DNA from: Monodelphis domestica
Lineage: Eukaryota; Chordata; Mammalia; Didelphimorphia; Didelphidae
Reading direction: 5' to 3'
Assembly: GCF_027887165.1 (NCBI RefSeq)
Contig: NC_077232.1
Location: 14,037,255 to 14,101,254 of the forward strand
DNA length: 64,000 nucleotides
Positions within the stretch are counted from its first letter, which is position 1, and every line of letters starts with the position of its first letter. A program made the translations under genes and the position numbers. The notes beneath the pieces were generated by a model, which saw only the letters and a list, made by a program, of their open reading frames with translations, was not told where the DNA came from and did not search any database. Below, piece after piece: positions 36,049-47,567 of this stretch.

Positions 36049-39000
36049 TTACGTTCGATTATACCACAGTGTATTAGTCTCTGTGTACAATGTTCTCCTG
36101 GTTCTGCTCCTCTCGCTCTGCATCACTTCCTGGAGGTTGTTCCAGTCTCCATGGAACTTCTCCACTTTATTATTCCTTTTAGCACAATAGTACTCCATCA
36201 CCAACATATACCACAGTTTGTTCAGCCATTCCCCAATTGATGGGCATCCCCTCGTTTTCCAGTTTTGGGCCACCACAAAGAGCGCAGCTATGAATATTTT
36301 TGTACAAGTCTTTGTGTCCATTATCTCTTTGGGGTACAGACCCAGCAGTGCTATGGCTGGGTCAAAGGGTAGATATTCTTTTGTCGCCCTTTGGGCATAG
36401 TTCCAAATTGCCCTCCAGAATGGTTGGATCAGTTCACAGCTCCACCAGCAATGAATTAATGTCCCTACTTTGCCACATCCCCTCCAGCATTCATTACTTT
36501 CCTTTGCTGTTATGTTAGCCAATCTGCTAGGTGTGAGGTGATACCTCAGAGTTGTTTTGATTTGCATCTCTCTGATTATAAGAGATGTAGAACACTTCTT
36601 CATGTGCTTGTTAATAGTTTTGATTTCTTTATCTGAGAACTGCCTATCCATTTCCCTTGCCCATTTATCAATTGGAGAATGGCTTGATTTTTTGTACAAT
36701 TGATTTAGCTCATTATAAATATGAGTAATTAAACCTTTGTCAGAGGTTTCTATGAAGATTTTTTCCCAATTTGTTGTTTCCCTTCTGATTTTAGTTATAT
36801 TGGTTTTGTTTGTACAAAAGCTTTTTAGTTTGATGTAGTCAAAATTATATATTTTACATTTTGTGATTCTTTCTATATCTTGCTTGGTTTTAAAGCCTTT
36901 CCCCTCCCAAAGGTCTGACATGTATACTATTCTGTGTTTACCCAATTTACTTATGGTTTCCTTCTTTATGTTTAAGTCACTCACCCATTTTGAATTTATC
37001 TTGGTGTAGGGTGTGAGGTGTTGATCTATTCCTAGTCTCTCCCACACTGTCTTCCAATTTTCCCAGCAGTTTTTATCGAATAGTGGATTTTTGTCCCAAA
37101 AGCTGGGATCTTTGGGTTTATCGTATACTGTCTTGCTGAGGTCGTTTTCCCCCAGTCTATTCCACTGATCTTCCTTTCTGTTTCTTAGCCAGTACCAAAT
37201 TGTTTTGATGACTGCTGCTTTGTAATATAGTTTTAGGTCAGGGACTGCAAGGCCCCCATCATATGTGTTTTTTTTCATTAATTCCCTGGATATCCTTGAT
37301 CTTTTGTTCTTCCAAATGAACTTTGTTATGGTTTTTTCTAAATCAGTGAAGAAGTATTTTGGTAGTTCAATGGGTATGGCACTAAATAGATAAATAAGTT
37401 TGGGTAGGATGGTCATTTTTATTATATTGGCTCGTCCTATCCATGAGCAGTTAATGTTTTTCCAATTGTTCAAGTCTAGTTTTAGTTGTGTGGCGAGTGT
37501 TTTGTAGTTGTGTTCATATAGTTCCTGTGTTTGTCTTGGGAGATAGATTCCTAGGTATTTTATTTTGTCTAAGGTGATTTTGAATGGGATTTCTCTTTCT
37601 AGTTCTTGCTGCTGAGCTGTGTTGGAGATATATAGAAAAGCTGATGATTTATGTGGGTTTATTTTGTATCCTGCAACTTTGCTAAAGTTGTTGATTATTT
37701 CAATTAGCTTTTTGGTTGAATCTCTAGGGTTCTTTAAGTAGACCATCATGTCATCCGCAAAGAGTGATAACTTGGTCTCCTCCTTGCCTATTCTGATACC
37801 TTCAATTTCTTTATCTTCTCTAATTGCTACTGCTAGTGTTTCTAGTACAATGTCAAATAGTAGAGGTGATAATGGGCATCCTTGTTTCACTCCTGATCTT
37901 ATTGGGAATGCATCTAGTTTATCCCCATTGCAGATGATATTAGCTGTTGGTTTTAGATATATACTGTTTATTATTTTTAGGAATGACCCTTCTATTCCTA
38001 TGCTTTCTAGTGTTTTTAATAGGAATGGGTGTTGTATTTTATCAAAGGCTTTTTCTGCATCTATTGAGATAATCATGTGGTTCTTGCTAGTTTGCTTGTT
38101 GATGTGGTCAATTATGTGGATGGTTTTCCTAATGTTGAACCAGCCCTGCATCCCTGGTATGAATCCTACTTGATCATGGTGAATGATCCTTCTGATCACT
38201 TGCTGGAGTCTTTTTGCTAGTATCCTATTTAAAATTTTTGCATCTATATTCATTAGGGAGATTGGTCTATAGTTTTCTTTCTCTGTTTTTGACCTGCCTG
38301 GTTTTGGAATCAGTACCATGTTTGTGTCGTAAAAGGAGTTTGGTAGAACTCCCTCTTTGCTTATTATGTCAAATAGTTTGTATAGTATTGGGGTCAACTG
38401 TTCTCTGAATGTTTGATAGAATTCACAGGTGAATCCATCAGGCCCTGGGGATTTTTTCTTAGGAAGTTCTTTGATGGCTTGATGGATTTCAATTTCTGAT
38501 ATGGGATTATTTAAGAATTCTATTTCCTCTTCTGTTAGTCTAGGCAGTTTGTATTTTTGTATATATTCATCCATTTCTCCTAAATTGGTGTATTTATTGC
38601 CATATAATTGGGCAAAGTAATTTCTAATGATTGCCTTAATTTCCTCCTCATTGGAGGTGCTGTCCCCCTTTTCATCTTTAATGCTGTGAATTTGCTTTTC
38701 TTCCTTCCTTTTTTTAATTAGATTGACCAGTACTTTGTCTATTTTGTTTGTTTTTTCAAAGTACCAGCTTCTTGTCTTATTTATTAAATCAATAGTTCTA
38801 TCACTTTCGATTTTATTAATTTCTCCCTTAATTTTTAGGATTTCTAATTTGGTTTTCTGCTGGGGGTTTTTAATTTGATCGCTTTCGAGTTTTTTCAATT
38901 GCATTTCCAATTGATTGATCTCTGCTCTCCCTTGTTTGTTAATATGAGCTTTCAGGGATATGAATTTGCCTCTGATTACCGCTTTGGCTGCATCCCAAAA

Positions 39001-39855
39001 GGTTTGAAAGGATGTTTCGCCATTGTCATTTTCCTTGATGAAATTATTAATTGTTTCTATGATTTCTTCTTTAGCTAAACGGTTTTGGAGTATCATATTG
39101 TTTAATTTCCAATTGGTTTTAGATTTGGTTTTCCATGTACCATTACTAATCATTATTTTTATTGCCTTGTGATCTGAGAAGGCTGCATTCATTATTTCTG
39201 CTTTTTTGCATTTGTGTGCTATGTTTCTGTGACCTAATGTATGGTCAATTTTTGTGAATGTGCCATGTGGTGCTGAGAAGAAGGTGTATTCCTTTTTATC
39301 CCTATTTATTTTTCTCCATATGTCTATTAATTCTAATTTTTCTAAGATTTCATTCACTTCTTTTACCTCTTTCTTATTTATTTTTTGATTTGATTTATCT
39401 AAATTTGATAATGGTTGGTTTAAGTCTCCCACTAGTATGGTTTTATTGTCTATTTCTTCCTTCAATTCTCCTAGTTTCTCCATTAGAAATTTGGGTGCTA
39501 TATTATTTGGTACATACATGTTGATTAATGATATTTCCTCATTGTCTAGAGTCCCTTTTAACAAAATATAATTACCTTCCCTATCCCTTTTGATCAGGTC
39601 TATTTTTGCATTGGCTTTATCAGATATCATGATTACCACTCCTGCCTTCTTTCTATCAGTTGAGGCCCAGAAGGTCTTACTCCATCCTTTAATTCTGACC
39701 TTGTGGGTGTCAACCCGCCTCATGTGTGTTTCTTGAAGACAACATATGGTAGGGTTTTGGATTCTAATCCATTCTGCTATTCGTCTACGTTTTATGGGTG
39801 AGTTCATCCCATTCACGTTCAAAGTTATGATTGTCATTTGTGGACTCCCTGGCAT
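36049..39855 (-). CDS. ORF2: L1 ORF2 protein: endonuclease and reverse transcriptase
   Basis: 1268 residues, close to the 1275 of human L1 ORF2p. The N-terminal apurinic-type endonuclease (about 1-235) has its catalytic segments: LNVNG near 13, QETH near 42, GDLNQPLS near 145, KIDH near 205, and SDHKAIK near 228. The reverse transcriptase core has [13 protein letters not shown], the [14 protein letters not shown] segment and the active-site FADD at residues 699-702. The C-terminal cysteine motif C-x3-C-x7-H-x4-C starts at Cys 1123. It nicks DNA at TTTT/AA-like sites and copies L1 RNA in place. Translation presumably reinitiates after ORF1. Every residue I can compare with the human protein's catalytic set is present. 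Confidence 0.97.
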   Translation of the reverse strand: MPGSPQMTIITLNVNGMNSPIKRRRIAEWIRIQNPTICCLQETHMRRVDTHKVRIKGWSKTFWASTDRKKAGVVIMISDKANAKIDLIKRDREGNYILLKGTLDNEEISLINMYVPNNIAPKFLMEKLGELKEEIDNKTILVGDLNQPLSNLDKSNQKINKKEVKEVNEILEKLELIDIWRKINRDKKEYTFFSAPHGTFTKIDHTLGHRNIAHKCKKAEIMNAAFSDHKAIKIMISNGTWKTKSKTNWKLNNMILQNRLAKEEIIETINNFIKENDNGETSFQTFWDAAKAVIRGKFISLKAHINKQGRAEINQLEMQLKKLESDQIKNPQQKTKLEILKIKGEINKIESDRTIDLINKTRSWYFEKTNKIDKVLVNLIKKRKEEKQIHSIKDEKGDSTSNEEEIKAIIRNYFAQLYGNKYTNLGEMDEYIQKYKLPRLTEEEIEFLNNPISEIEIHQAIKELPKKKSPGPDGFTCEFYQTFREQLTPILYKLFDIISKEGVLPNSFYDTNMVLIPKPGRSKTEKENYRPISLMNIDAKILNRILAKRLQQVIRRIIHHDQVGFIPGMQGWFNIRKTIHIIDHINKQTSKNHMIISIDAEKAFDKIQHPFLLKTLESIGIEGSFLKIINSIYLKPTANIICNGDKLDAFPIRSGVKQGCPLSPLLFDIVLETLAVAIREDKEIEGIRIGKEETKLSLFADDMMVYLKNPRDSTKKLIEIINNFSKVAGYKINPHKSSAFLYISNTAQQQELEREIPFKITLDKIKYLGIYLPRQTQELYEHNYKTLATQLKLDLNNWKNINCSWIGRANIIKMTILPKLIYLFSAIPIELPKYFFTDLEKTITKFIWKNKRSRISRELMKKNTYDGGLAVPDLKLYYKAAVIKTIWYWLRNRKEDQWNRLGENDLSKTVYDKPKDPSFWDKNPLFDKNCWENWKTVWERLGIDQHLTPYTKINSKWVSDLNIKKETISKLGKHRIVYMSDLWEGKGFKTKQDIERITKCKIYNFDYIKLKSFCTNKTNITKIRRETTNWEKIFIETSDKGLITHIYNELNQLYKKSSHSPIDKWAREMDRQFSDKEIKTINKHMKKCSTSLIIREMQIKTTLRYHLTPSRLANITAKESNECWRGCGKVGTLIHCWWSCELIQPFWRAIWNYAQRATKEYLPFDPAIALLGLYPKEIMDTKTCTKIFIAALFVVAQNWKTRGCPSIGEWLNKLWYMLVMEYYCAKRNNKVEKFHGDWNNLQEVMQSERSRTRRTLYTETNTLWYNRT

Positions 39856-40386
39856 TTTGATTGCCTTCCCTAATTCTAACCTTTTCTTCTTCGGCTCTAC
39901 CTTTTAGTCCAGTGATTTACTTTGAATCAGTCCCCCTTGTCCCCTCCCTTGATGTTTCCCTTTTTAGTCCCTCCCTTTTTGTTCCCTCCCCCTCCCCCCT
40001 CTCTTTCCCTCCCTTTTTGTTCTCCCTCTCCCCCTCCCCCCCTTGGTTTTCCCTTCTCCTTACCCTTGTTGGGTAAGATAGAATTCAAGATCCCAATGGA
40101 TCTGGATGTTTTTCCCTCTCAGAGTTGATTTCCCTGAGATTGAGGTTTAAGTAAACCCCCCCCCCTCTCTTCCTCTCCTTCTTATAGGAGTTTTCTTCCC
40201 CTCCCCTTCCTCTGTGAATCTTTGTGTGAGAACCATTATTCTATTTGGTCTTTCTTTACCCCCTATTTATACATTACATTTTCCCCACATATTAGTATAC
40301 ATAGGTTGATATAAATGTAGTCCTTATAGAAGAGAGTTTGAGTAAAAGAAGATAACATTTTTCCCCTTTCCTTAATATTTACCTTT
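39856..40386 (-). other. G-rich polypurine spacer between L1 ORF1 and ORF2
   Basis: The plus strand at about 39915-40200 is a long C/T-rich run (cccctccc, ccccctcccccc, cccccccctctcttcc), so the L1 RNA has G-run clusters. Human L1 has only about 60 nt here; this element has about 530. The older L1s in the window show related but decayed C/T-rich spacers (about 11.04-11.2 kb and 29.56-29.6 kb). It may affect ORF2 initiation, or fold as G-quadruplexes (inference). Confidence 0.85.
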
Positions 40387-41352
40387 TCAGGTATTCCTTG
40401 CTCTTTGATTTTCGGTATCAAACTTTCCACAGAGCTCTGGTCTTTTCTTTGCAAAAAGTTGGAAGTCTTCTATTTTGTTGAATGCCCATACTTTCCCTTG
40501 GAAGTATATAGTCAGTTTTGCTGGGTAGCTGATTCTTGGTTGGAGACCCAGCTCTCTGGCCTTTCTGAAGATCATGTTCCATGCCTTACGATCATTCAGA
40601 GTAGAATTTGCAAGGTCTTGGGTGACCCTGATTGGCATTCCTTTATATCTAAATTGTCTTTTTCTGGCTTCCTGTAGGATTTTTTCTTTTGTTTGATAGC
40701 TTTGGAATTTGGCAATTACATTCCTGGGAGTTGTCTTTTGGGGGTTTAGTGTAGAAGGTGTTCTGTGAGCTCTGTCAGTGGATGTATTGCCCCCTTGTTC
40801 TAGAATCTCTGGGCAATTTTCTTTGATTATATCTTGTATCACCATGTCCAGTTTGGTGTTTATTTCTGGCTTATCTGGGAGTCCAATTATTCTTAAATTA
40901 TCCCTTCTCCCCCTATTTTCCAGATCTATCACCTTGTCGGTGAGATATTTTATGTTCTCTTCTAATTTCTTGGTATTTTGGCTTTGCTTTATTGATTCTT
41001 GCTCTTTTACACGATCATTGTCTTCCAGCTGCCTGATTCTGGCCTTTAAAGCCTGGTTTTCTTTTACAGTTTGGTCAAACTGGTTTTGTAGATGCGTGAA
41101 TTTCTTTTGCATTATTTCCAACTTTTCCTCCCAGAAGGCTTCCATCTTTTTGGTCATTTCTGATTCAAATTCTTCATAGGTTTGTGGAGAGTTTCCATTT
41201 CCTTTGGAAGGTTTTGGAGCATTTTCTTTTATATTATCTTCTGTCTGCTCTGTATTTTGTATTTTGGCTCCATAGAATGTGTCCAAAGTCGCCCCTTTCT
41301 TCTTATTTTTCTTGGTATTTTGGGGCTTCTGTGGTTCTGTGGAGTTTGCCAT
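40387..41352 (-). CDS. ORF1: L1 ORF1 protein: RNA-binding chaperone
   Basis: 321 residues, starting MANSTEPQKP, close in size to human ORF1p (338). It has a lysine-rich tail (about 1-55), a long heptad-bearing coiled coil (about 60-148) that would trimerise the protein, an RRM-like domain from NLRIIGLPD at 152-160 to about 245, and a basic C-terminal domain (about 246-310). It coats L1 RNA and forms the cytoplasmic ribonucleoprotein with ORF2p. There is no stop or frameshift. The start codon is the first ATG after the CpG-rich 5' UTR, and ORF2 follows about 530 nt downstream. Confidence 0.96.
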   Translation of the reverse strand: MANSTEPQKPQNTKKNKKKGATLDTFYGAKIQNTEQTEDNIKENAPKPSKGNGNSPQTYEEFESEMTKKMEAFWEEKLEIMQKKFTHLQNQFDQTVKENQALKARIRQLEDNDRVKEQESIKQSQNTKKLEENIKYLTDKVIDLENRGRRDNLRIIGLPDKPEINTKLDMVIQDIIKENCPEILEQGGNTSTDRAHRTPSTLNPQKTTPRNVIAKFQSYQTKEKILQEARKRQFRYKGMPIRVTQDLANSTLNDRKAWNMIFRKARELGLQPRISYPAKLTIYFQGKVWAFNKIEDFQLFAKKRPELCGKFDTENQRARNT

Positions 41353-42097
41353 TTCTGAATGTGGAGGATTAGTTTTTCTTGTCTCTTTCTGGTGTTCAGG
41401 GGCTTTAGTCCTGGGCAGATAGTTCTATGAGCTTTCCCTGGGTTAAACTGAATATGCCTCACTGGAACTGGAATGGAAGGGTCGGACCACGAGGCCACAC
41501 TCTCCCCCTGGCTCGATTTCCGGAAGTTGCCTTCAGAATCGCTGGCCGTGAGGCTGTTTCGTCGGCCTGCGGGGGGATGGGCTGCCGCTTCCCCAAGCTC
41601 CGAGAGCACAGACTTTCACTGAGACTTGGATAGCAGGATCCAGCCCGTGAGGCTGTCTTGCCCGCCCTGAGGGTTGCTGTTGTTTTGACCAGCTCTCTGC
41701 AGCGGAGGCCCCAGGCAGTAACTTTCACCGGGACCAACCGGCTCTCTGCAGCGGAAGCCCCAGGCAGTAACTTTCACCCGGACTGGGACTTGGGTAGAAG
41801 ACCCTGAGGGTTGTTGTTCCTCAGACCCTGCTCTCTGAGCCCGGCGCGGCTGCCGCTTCCGGGAGCCTTGGACTCTGCGCTCCTACCCCTGAGGTCCGAG
41901 GGATCTCGGGTTCTGGCTTTTAAGGGGAGCCGTACCTTTTGAACCGGGTCCAGGTCCAGGAGGAGGGTTCCCAGGGTCTGTGCTGTTGATCGTTTTGAAT
42001 TTCGGCGCCTTAGGAGCTTCTAGTTTGAGATCGGTCGGGAAGGGTTTTCCGGAGATCTGAACTTCAGCTTTCTCTAAGCCGCCATCTTAACCGGAAG
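41353..42097 (-). promoter_or_regulatory. L1 5' UTR / internal promoter
   Basis: 745 bp, GC- and CpG-rich in an AT-rich neighbourhood. At the very 5' end of the element the minus strand reads CTTCCGGTTAAGATGGCGGC: an ETS-type CCGGAAG (as its complement) next to a YY1-type AAGATGGCGGC. YY1 sets the transcription start in human L1, and the position here is the same. A tandem repeat of about 49 bp ('gctctctgcagcgg...ccccaggcagtaactttcac') lies at 41692-41780. Confidence 0.9.
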
Positions 42098-42116
42098 TCT
42101 AGGATAGAACATTTTT
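42098..42116. repeat. Right target-site duplication of the full-length L1
   Basis: Identical to 35669-35687. It directly abuts the first base of the L1 5' UTR, which shows that the element is not 5'-truncated. Confidence 0.97.
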
Positions 42117-43358
42117 AAGATCCATAATTCTGGGAAAAATACATACAATTTTTCCTACCCTGTGACAAAGAGAGTTGAGAACAAGGAGCCAAAATAGTTC
42201 TGAAGAACAAGAAGAACACCATATATGTATCAGTGAAATTTGTAACTTGGAAAAAGAGATGTCAAAAATTGTTGGCATTCTTTAAAAATGAAGGAGTAGG
42301 AGCCAAGATTGCCCTAATTTGAAGCTGCATACTAATATTTTGCCAACATCTATTTAGATGGAGGTCAAGTCATTTTGTCCTCCCCAAATTTTACCCTTCA
42401 GACTAAGAAGTCAACCAGTATGTATTAATCAATGATTTCATGCAAAGTTCCGAGCTAGACTCTGTGGATAAAATGGTAGACTATGCTCCAATTTGCTAGT
42501 AGCTAAAACCTGGACTTGGAATTAAATTGGTCCCAAAAAGCTAATTCAGGGAGGGTCACAAATGAGTTGATATGACTTATCAACCAAACAAAATAAAGTT
42601 GAACTTGTTAATCAGAAGGGTAATATTATTAAAAGTAAATCTGTTTAATAGGTATTTCCTAATAGGATTTAGTTAGAATGAGAGCCATTTAGAGGAAAAT
42701 AAGGGCAAAGAGTATCATTCCATAACTTCATTGGTAGAATATAAGGAGGATGGGTCATATAGTAAGAGAAGCAATAAGTGATGAAGTATTGATATCCTCC
42801 ATGGGAACCTTATGATTTTGGGTAAAACTGGAGGTTAAGTGGAAGACCTGAGATGTTCTTAATTTGGGATGTTAATGAAAAGACAAAAACAAGAGTTTCC
42901 CAGAATGGGCAGATATATCCAGGTTTTGATCACAGTCTGTGGAGGAAAAACCCACAGTGAAACCATCAATTTATTGGAGTGTTTTAAGTCTTTTCTTTAG
43001 TTCCAAAAAATACTTAACTCAAATTCAGGACTTGATGAATGTTTATTTCAGATAAATTATTTAATCTTGACATTGGCCTATTGTCAGTGAGAGTAAAATG
43101 GTCCCCAATTAAAATATGACAATTGTTGTGTGATGTACTGTTGTCTTCTGGATTATGTCCCAATTGCCTCTAGGAGGATGGCCCCATGAACCCACTAGTA
43201 ACATAGCAGGCAGATTTATGAAAAATCAGACTTATCAGAGAGGCAGAGTCAACATCATGGCTTAGAGGCAGCAAAAAAAAACAGACTTCTATAAACACTT
43301 CCTTACCGATCAAAAACACAATGCTTCCAGTGGATTGAAAACCAAATCTAACAACAAG
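42117..43358. other. Intergenic spacer, with a short L1 5'-end-like piece at its right end
   Basis: Mostly unassigned. At about 43240-43290 the plus strand has 'gagaggcagagtcaacatcatggcttagaggcagc', resembling the GAGGCAGAGCTAAGATGGCC start of the old L1 subfamily seen at 31.46 kb. It may be a severed L1 5' end. No gene is seen. Confidence 0.45.
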
Positions 43359-44200
43359 TGTTAAATGTATTTTGTGGTTGGGATTGAAATATATTAATTA
43401 GGTGGTAACCAGGGATTTAATTTCTAAATTCCAAAATGAATTACTAAAGTAAATGGAATTTATGGTAGTTTGTTTACAATAGAGGGAAGATATTAAGGAA
43501 GAGAGAAAAGGATAAAGAGAGAAAAAGAGAGAGAGGGAGAGATCTCTGGATTCTTCTGATATCAGTTAGAACTTCTAATCCCCAGCCAGGGAGAAAAAAT
43601 GTCTCAAGATGATGGGCCTTTTCTCAGAGGTTTTGCCCTCTGAAAAAGGCAGGGTCACTAAGTCAGTATTTTACTCACCAATGGTGACCATCTAAATGGA
43701 AAGAAGTCTCGGTGTCTGTCTTCTGGTCATTCCTCAAGTATCTGTCTTCCAGTCTCTCCTCCAAGCCAGAGAGCTCTTCGATCTCCTTGAATTGAATATA
43801 TCTCTTATTCTGGCCTTTTGCCCTCTTTTTAAAGATCCTTTTCTCTTGTGTCACCTCCCCTAAACTTCACATTTAACAATCACAGCAGATACTTTTCTCT
43901 GGGACTGTCCACTCTTAAATTCACACCTTATTTGGTTAGATTATATCTTTTGGGTTACTTAACACCTTTCTGGTTATTTCACCTTTTTTAGTTACTTTAC
44001 ACCTTTTTGTAGTTAAAATGGGTAGATCTACTTAAAATACTGAGTTACCACCTTTTTGTAGATTAAAATCTAAAAATAGATTGTTTATTACAATTCAATC
44101 TTCCCAATAAAGGAAAAGCTAAGTACCTTCATTGTTACAACCAGGGGATTACAATTTAATCTTTAAAATCAAGGAAGAGCTAAGTATCTTCATTGTTACA
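43359..44200 (-). mobile_element. Solo LTR of the recurrent family
   Basis: On the minus strand it starts TGTAACAATGAAG and ends with TTTAACA. Its U5 part matches the end of the plus-strand LTR at 16.4-17.0 kb, and its middle ('gtcacctcccctaaacttcac' on the plus strand) matches 56.07 kb. No internal retroviral sequence is attached. The outer U3 contains two tandem copies of about 75 bp ('taagtaccttcattgttacaacc') at about 44080-44205. Confidence 0.7.
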
Positions 44201-44221
44201 ACCAGGAGAGAGCTAAATCCA

Positions 44222-47200
44222 ATCTTCACACAAGACAGAGCTAGAGAACCCTCCTCCTGGACCCAACTTAAAAGGTACACCCCCAAAACCTGAACTTCAG
44301 GACATACAGGTTTAAGGAGAATGAAGAAGGAAGGTTCCAGGATCCCTCCCCTACCTACAGTACTAAGCCTCCAGTGGTGACTGGAATCTCTGGGTGTGCA
44401 AGGATGCTAGTCTGGAGGGAGAACTTGCCTGCAAAGCTATGCCAGATGCAGGGGTTAGAACAATTGTGGAGTAGAGGCAAGAGGAGAAGCTCAGAGCAGG
44501 CAGACCATTTGCACTATTGATTTAATAAATAAGACTAGAAGCTGGAACTTTAAAAAAAATAGACAAAGTACTGGTCAGTCTAATTTTAAAAAGGAAAGAA
44601 GAAAACCAAATTGATAGCATCCATGATGAAAAGGGAGATCTCACCTCAAATGAAGGGGAAATTAAGGCAGTCATCAAAAAATATTATGCCCAATTATATG
44701 CCAAGAAATATGGCAATCTAGGTGATATGAATGAATATTTACAAAAATATAAATTGACTAGATTAACAGAAGAAGAAATAGAATTCTTAAATTATCCCAT
44801 ATCAGAAAAAAAATGAACAAGCCATCAAAGAAGAAAAAAATTCCCAGGACCAGATAGATTCACAAGTGAATTCTATCAAACATTCAGAGAACAACTAATC
44901 CCAATAATATACAAACTAGTTGACATAATAAACAATAAGCAAAGAAGGAGTTCTACAAAATTCCTTTACTTCCAAAGCCAGGCAGGTCAAAAACAGAGAG
45001 GAAACTATAGGCCAATCTCCTTAATGAATATAGATGCAAAAACCTTAAATAGAAGACTAGACAAAAGACTTCAGCAAGTGACCTCGAGGGTTATTCATTA
45101 TGATCTGGTAGGATTTATATGAGGAATGCAAAGATGGTTTAAAAATAAGAAAATCCTGAATATAATTGACCATATCAACAAGTAAACTAAGTAAAACAAC
45201 ATGATTATCTAAATAGATGCAGAAAAAGCTTCTGACAAAATACAACACTCATTCCTATTGAAAACACTAGAAAGTATAGGAATAGAAGGTCCTGTCCTAA
45301 AAATAATAAACAGAATAGACCTAAACCATCAGCAAACATCATCTGCAATGAGGATAAACTATAAGCCTTCCCAATACAATCAGGAGTGAAATAGGATGCC
45401 TATTATCACCTCTATTATTTAACATTGTACTAGAAACACAAGCAGTAGCAATTAGAGAAGAAAAAAGAAATTGAAGGTATTAAAATAGGTAATGAGGAGA
45501 CCAAGCTCTCACTCTTTGAAGATGATATGATGGTCATCTTAAAGAATCCTAGAGAATTACTAAAAGAGCTATAATCAACAACATTAGCAAAGTTTCAGGA
45601 TACAAAATAAAGCCACACAACTCATCAACATTTCTATATATTTCCAACACTTCTCAGCAGCAAGAATTAGAAAGAGAAATTTCCTTTAAAATCCCTAGAC
45701 AATTTAAAATACTTACAAATCTATATGCCAAGACATACTCAGGAACTATATGAACACAACTACAAAACACTCTCCACACAATTAAAAGGAGATCTAAACA
45801 ATTGGAAAAACATTGACTGCTCATGGGTAGTATGAGCAAACATAATACAAATGACAATCCTACCCTAATTAATTTACTTATTTAGTGCTATAACAATTGA
45901 ACTACCAAAAAGCTTTATTACTGAATTAGAAAAAAAATACAACAAAGTTTATTTGGAAGAAGAAAAGATCAAGTATATCCAGGGAAAACATGAAAAAAAT
46001 ATGCGAAGGAAAGAGGCCTTGCAGTCCCAGATTTCAAACTATACTATAAAGCAGTGGTTATCAAAACAATTTGGTACTGGCTAAGAGACAGAAAGGAGGA
46101 TCAGTGGAATAGACTTGGGGTAAGTGACCTCAGCAAAACAGTCTATGACAAGCCCAAAGATACCAGCTTTTGGGACCAAAACCCACTATTTCATAAAAAA
46201 AACTGTTGTGAAAACTGGAAGACAGTAGGGGAGAGATTAGGTTTGGATCAACATTTCACATCCTACACCAAAATAAACTCAGAAAGGCTGAATGTCTGAA
46301 TATAAAGAAGGAAACTATAAGCAAATTAGGTGAACACAGAATAGTATATATGTCAGATCACTGGGAAAGGAAAGATCTTAAAACCTAGCAAGAACTAGAT
46401 AAAATCACAAAATGTAAAATCCATAATTTTGATTACATCAAACTTAAAAGGTTTTGTACAAACAAAACCAATGCAGCCAAAATTAGAAGGGAAGCAACAA
46501 ATTGGGAAACAATCTTCATAACAAAAACCTCTTACAAAGGTCTAATTAGTCAAATTTATAAAGAGCTAAACCAATTGTACAAAAAATTCAAGCCATTCTC
46601 CAGTTGATACATGGGAAAGGGACATGAATAGGCAATTTTCTGTTAAAGAAATCAAAACTACAAATAAGCACATGAAAAAGTGTTCTAAATCTCTTATAAA
46701 AGAGAGACACAAATCAAAACAACTCTGAGGTATCACCTCACATCTAGCAGATTGGCTAACATGACCGCAATGGAGATAATGAATGTTGGAGGGGATGTGG
46801 CAAAGTCAAGAAATTAATGCATTGCTGATGGAGTTGTGAATTGATCCAAACATTCTGGAGGGCAATTGAGAACTATGCTCAAAGGGTGCTAAAAAACAGT
46901 CTACCCTTTGATCTTGCCATAGCACTGCCAGGTTTGTACCCCAAGGAGATAATAAGGAAAAAGATATGTACAAAAATATTCATAGCTGTGCTCTTTGTGG
47001 TGGCAAAAAAAATTGGAAAATATGGGGATGCCCTTCAATTGGGAAATGGCTGAACAAATTGTGGTATATGTTGGTGATGGAATACTATTGTGCTCAAAGG
47101 AATAATGAACTGGAGGAATTCCATGCAAACTGGAATGACCTCAAGGAATTGATGCAGAGCTAAAGGAGCACAACCAGAACATTGTACATAGAGACTGTGG

Positions 47201-47566
47201 TATAATCGAATGTAATGGACTTCTCCATCAATGACAATGCAGTGATCCTGAACAACTTGGAGGAATCTATGGGAAAAAACATTATCCACATTCAGAGTCA
47301 AAACTGTGGAAGTAGAAACACAGAAGAAAAACAGCTGCTGAAGACATGGGTTGAGGGGATATGGCTGGGGATGTAGACTCTAAATGATCATCCTAATGCA
47401 GATACCAACAATGTGGAAAAAGGTTCTGATCAAGGACACATGTGATACCCAATGCTGCAGGAAGTGTGGGGGAAGGGGAGGGAGGAAAATAATGTGGTTC
47501 TCTTAACCAAGGAATAATGTTCTAAATTGACTAAATTAATTAATTTTAAAAATAAATAAAAAACAA
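44222..47566 (+). mobile_element. Internally deleted plus-strand L1
   Basis: Starts with L1 5' UTR (44222-44515; compare 13.0-13.2 kb in the dead L1) and jumps straight into the middle of ORF2 at about 44520 ('ctattgatttaataaataagac'). ORF1, the spacer and the endonuclease are absent. The rest of ORF2 is broken by stops, with surviving frames at 46054-46299 and 46841-47053. It ends with an A-rich tail near 47566. It is the only clear plus-strand L1 in the window. Confidence 0.85.
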
Positions 47567-47567
47567 C

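Larger units (their letters stand above)
35688..42097 (-). mobile_element. Full-length L1 retrotransposon with both ORFs open
   Basis: A 6.4-kb element flanked by a perfect 19-bp target-site duplication. On the minus strand it has, in order: a 745-bp CpG-rich 5' UTR, ORF1 (321 codons), a spacer of about 530 nt that is G-rich on the sense strand, ORF2 (1268 codons), a short 3' UTR and an A-rich tail. No internal stop or frameshift occurs in either ORF. Perfect flanks, retained CpGs and intact coding suggest a recent insertion, possibly polymorphic and retrotransposition-competent. It lies about 1.3 kb beyond the V2R gene, in the opposite orientation. Confidence 0.97.

Noticed and set aside
37748..38173. 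141-codon plus-strand frame inside the intact L1
   Set aside because: Exact antisense of the ORF2 reverse transcriptase region. A shadow frame.
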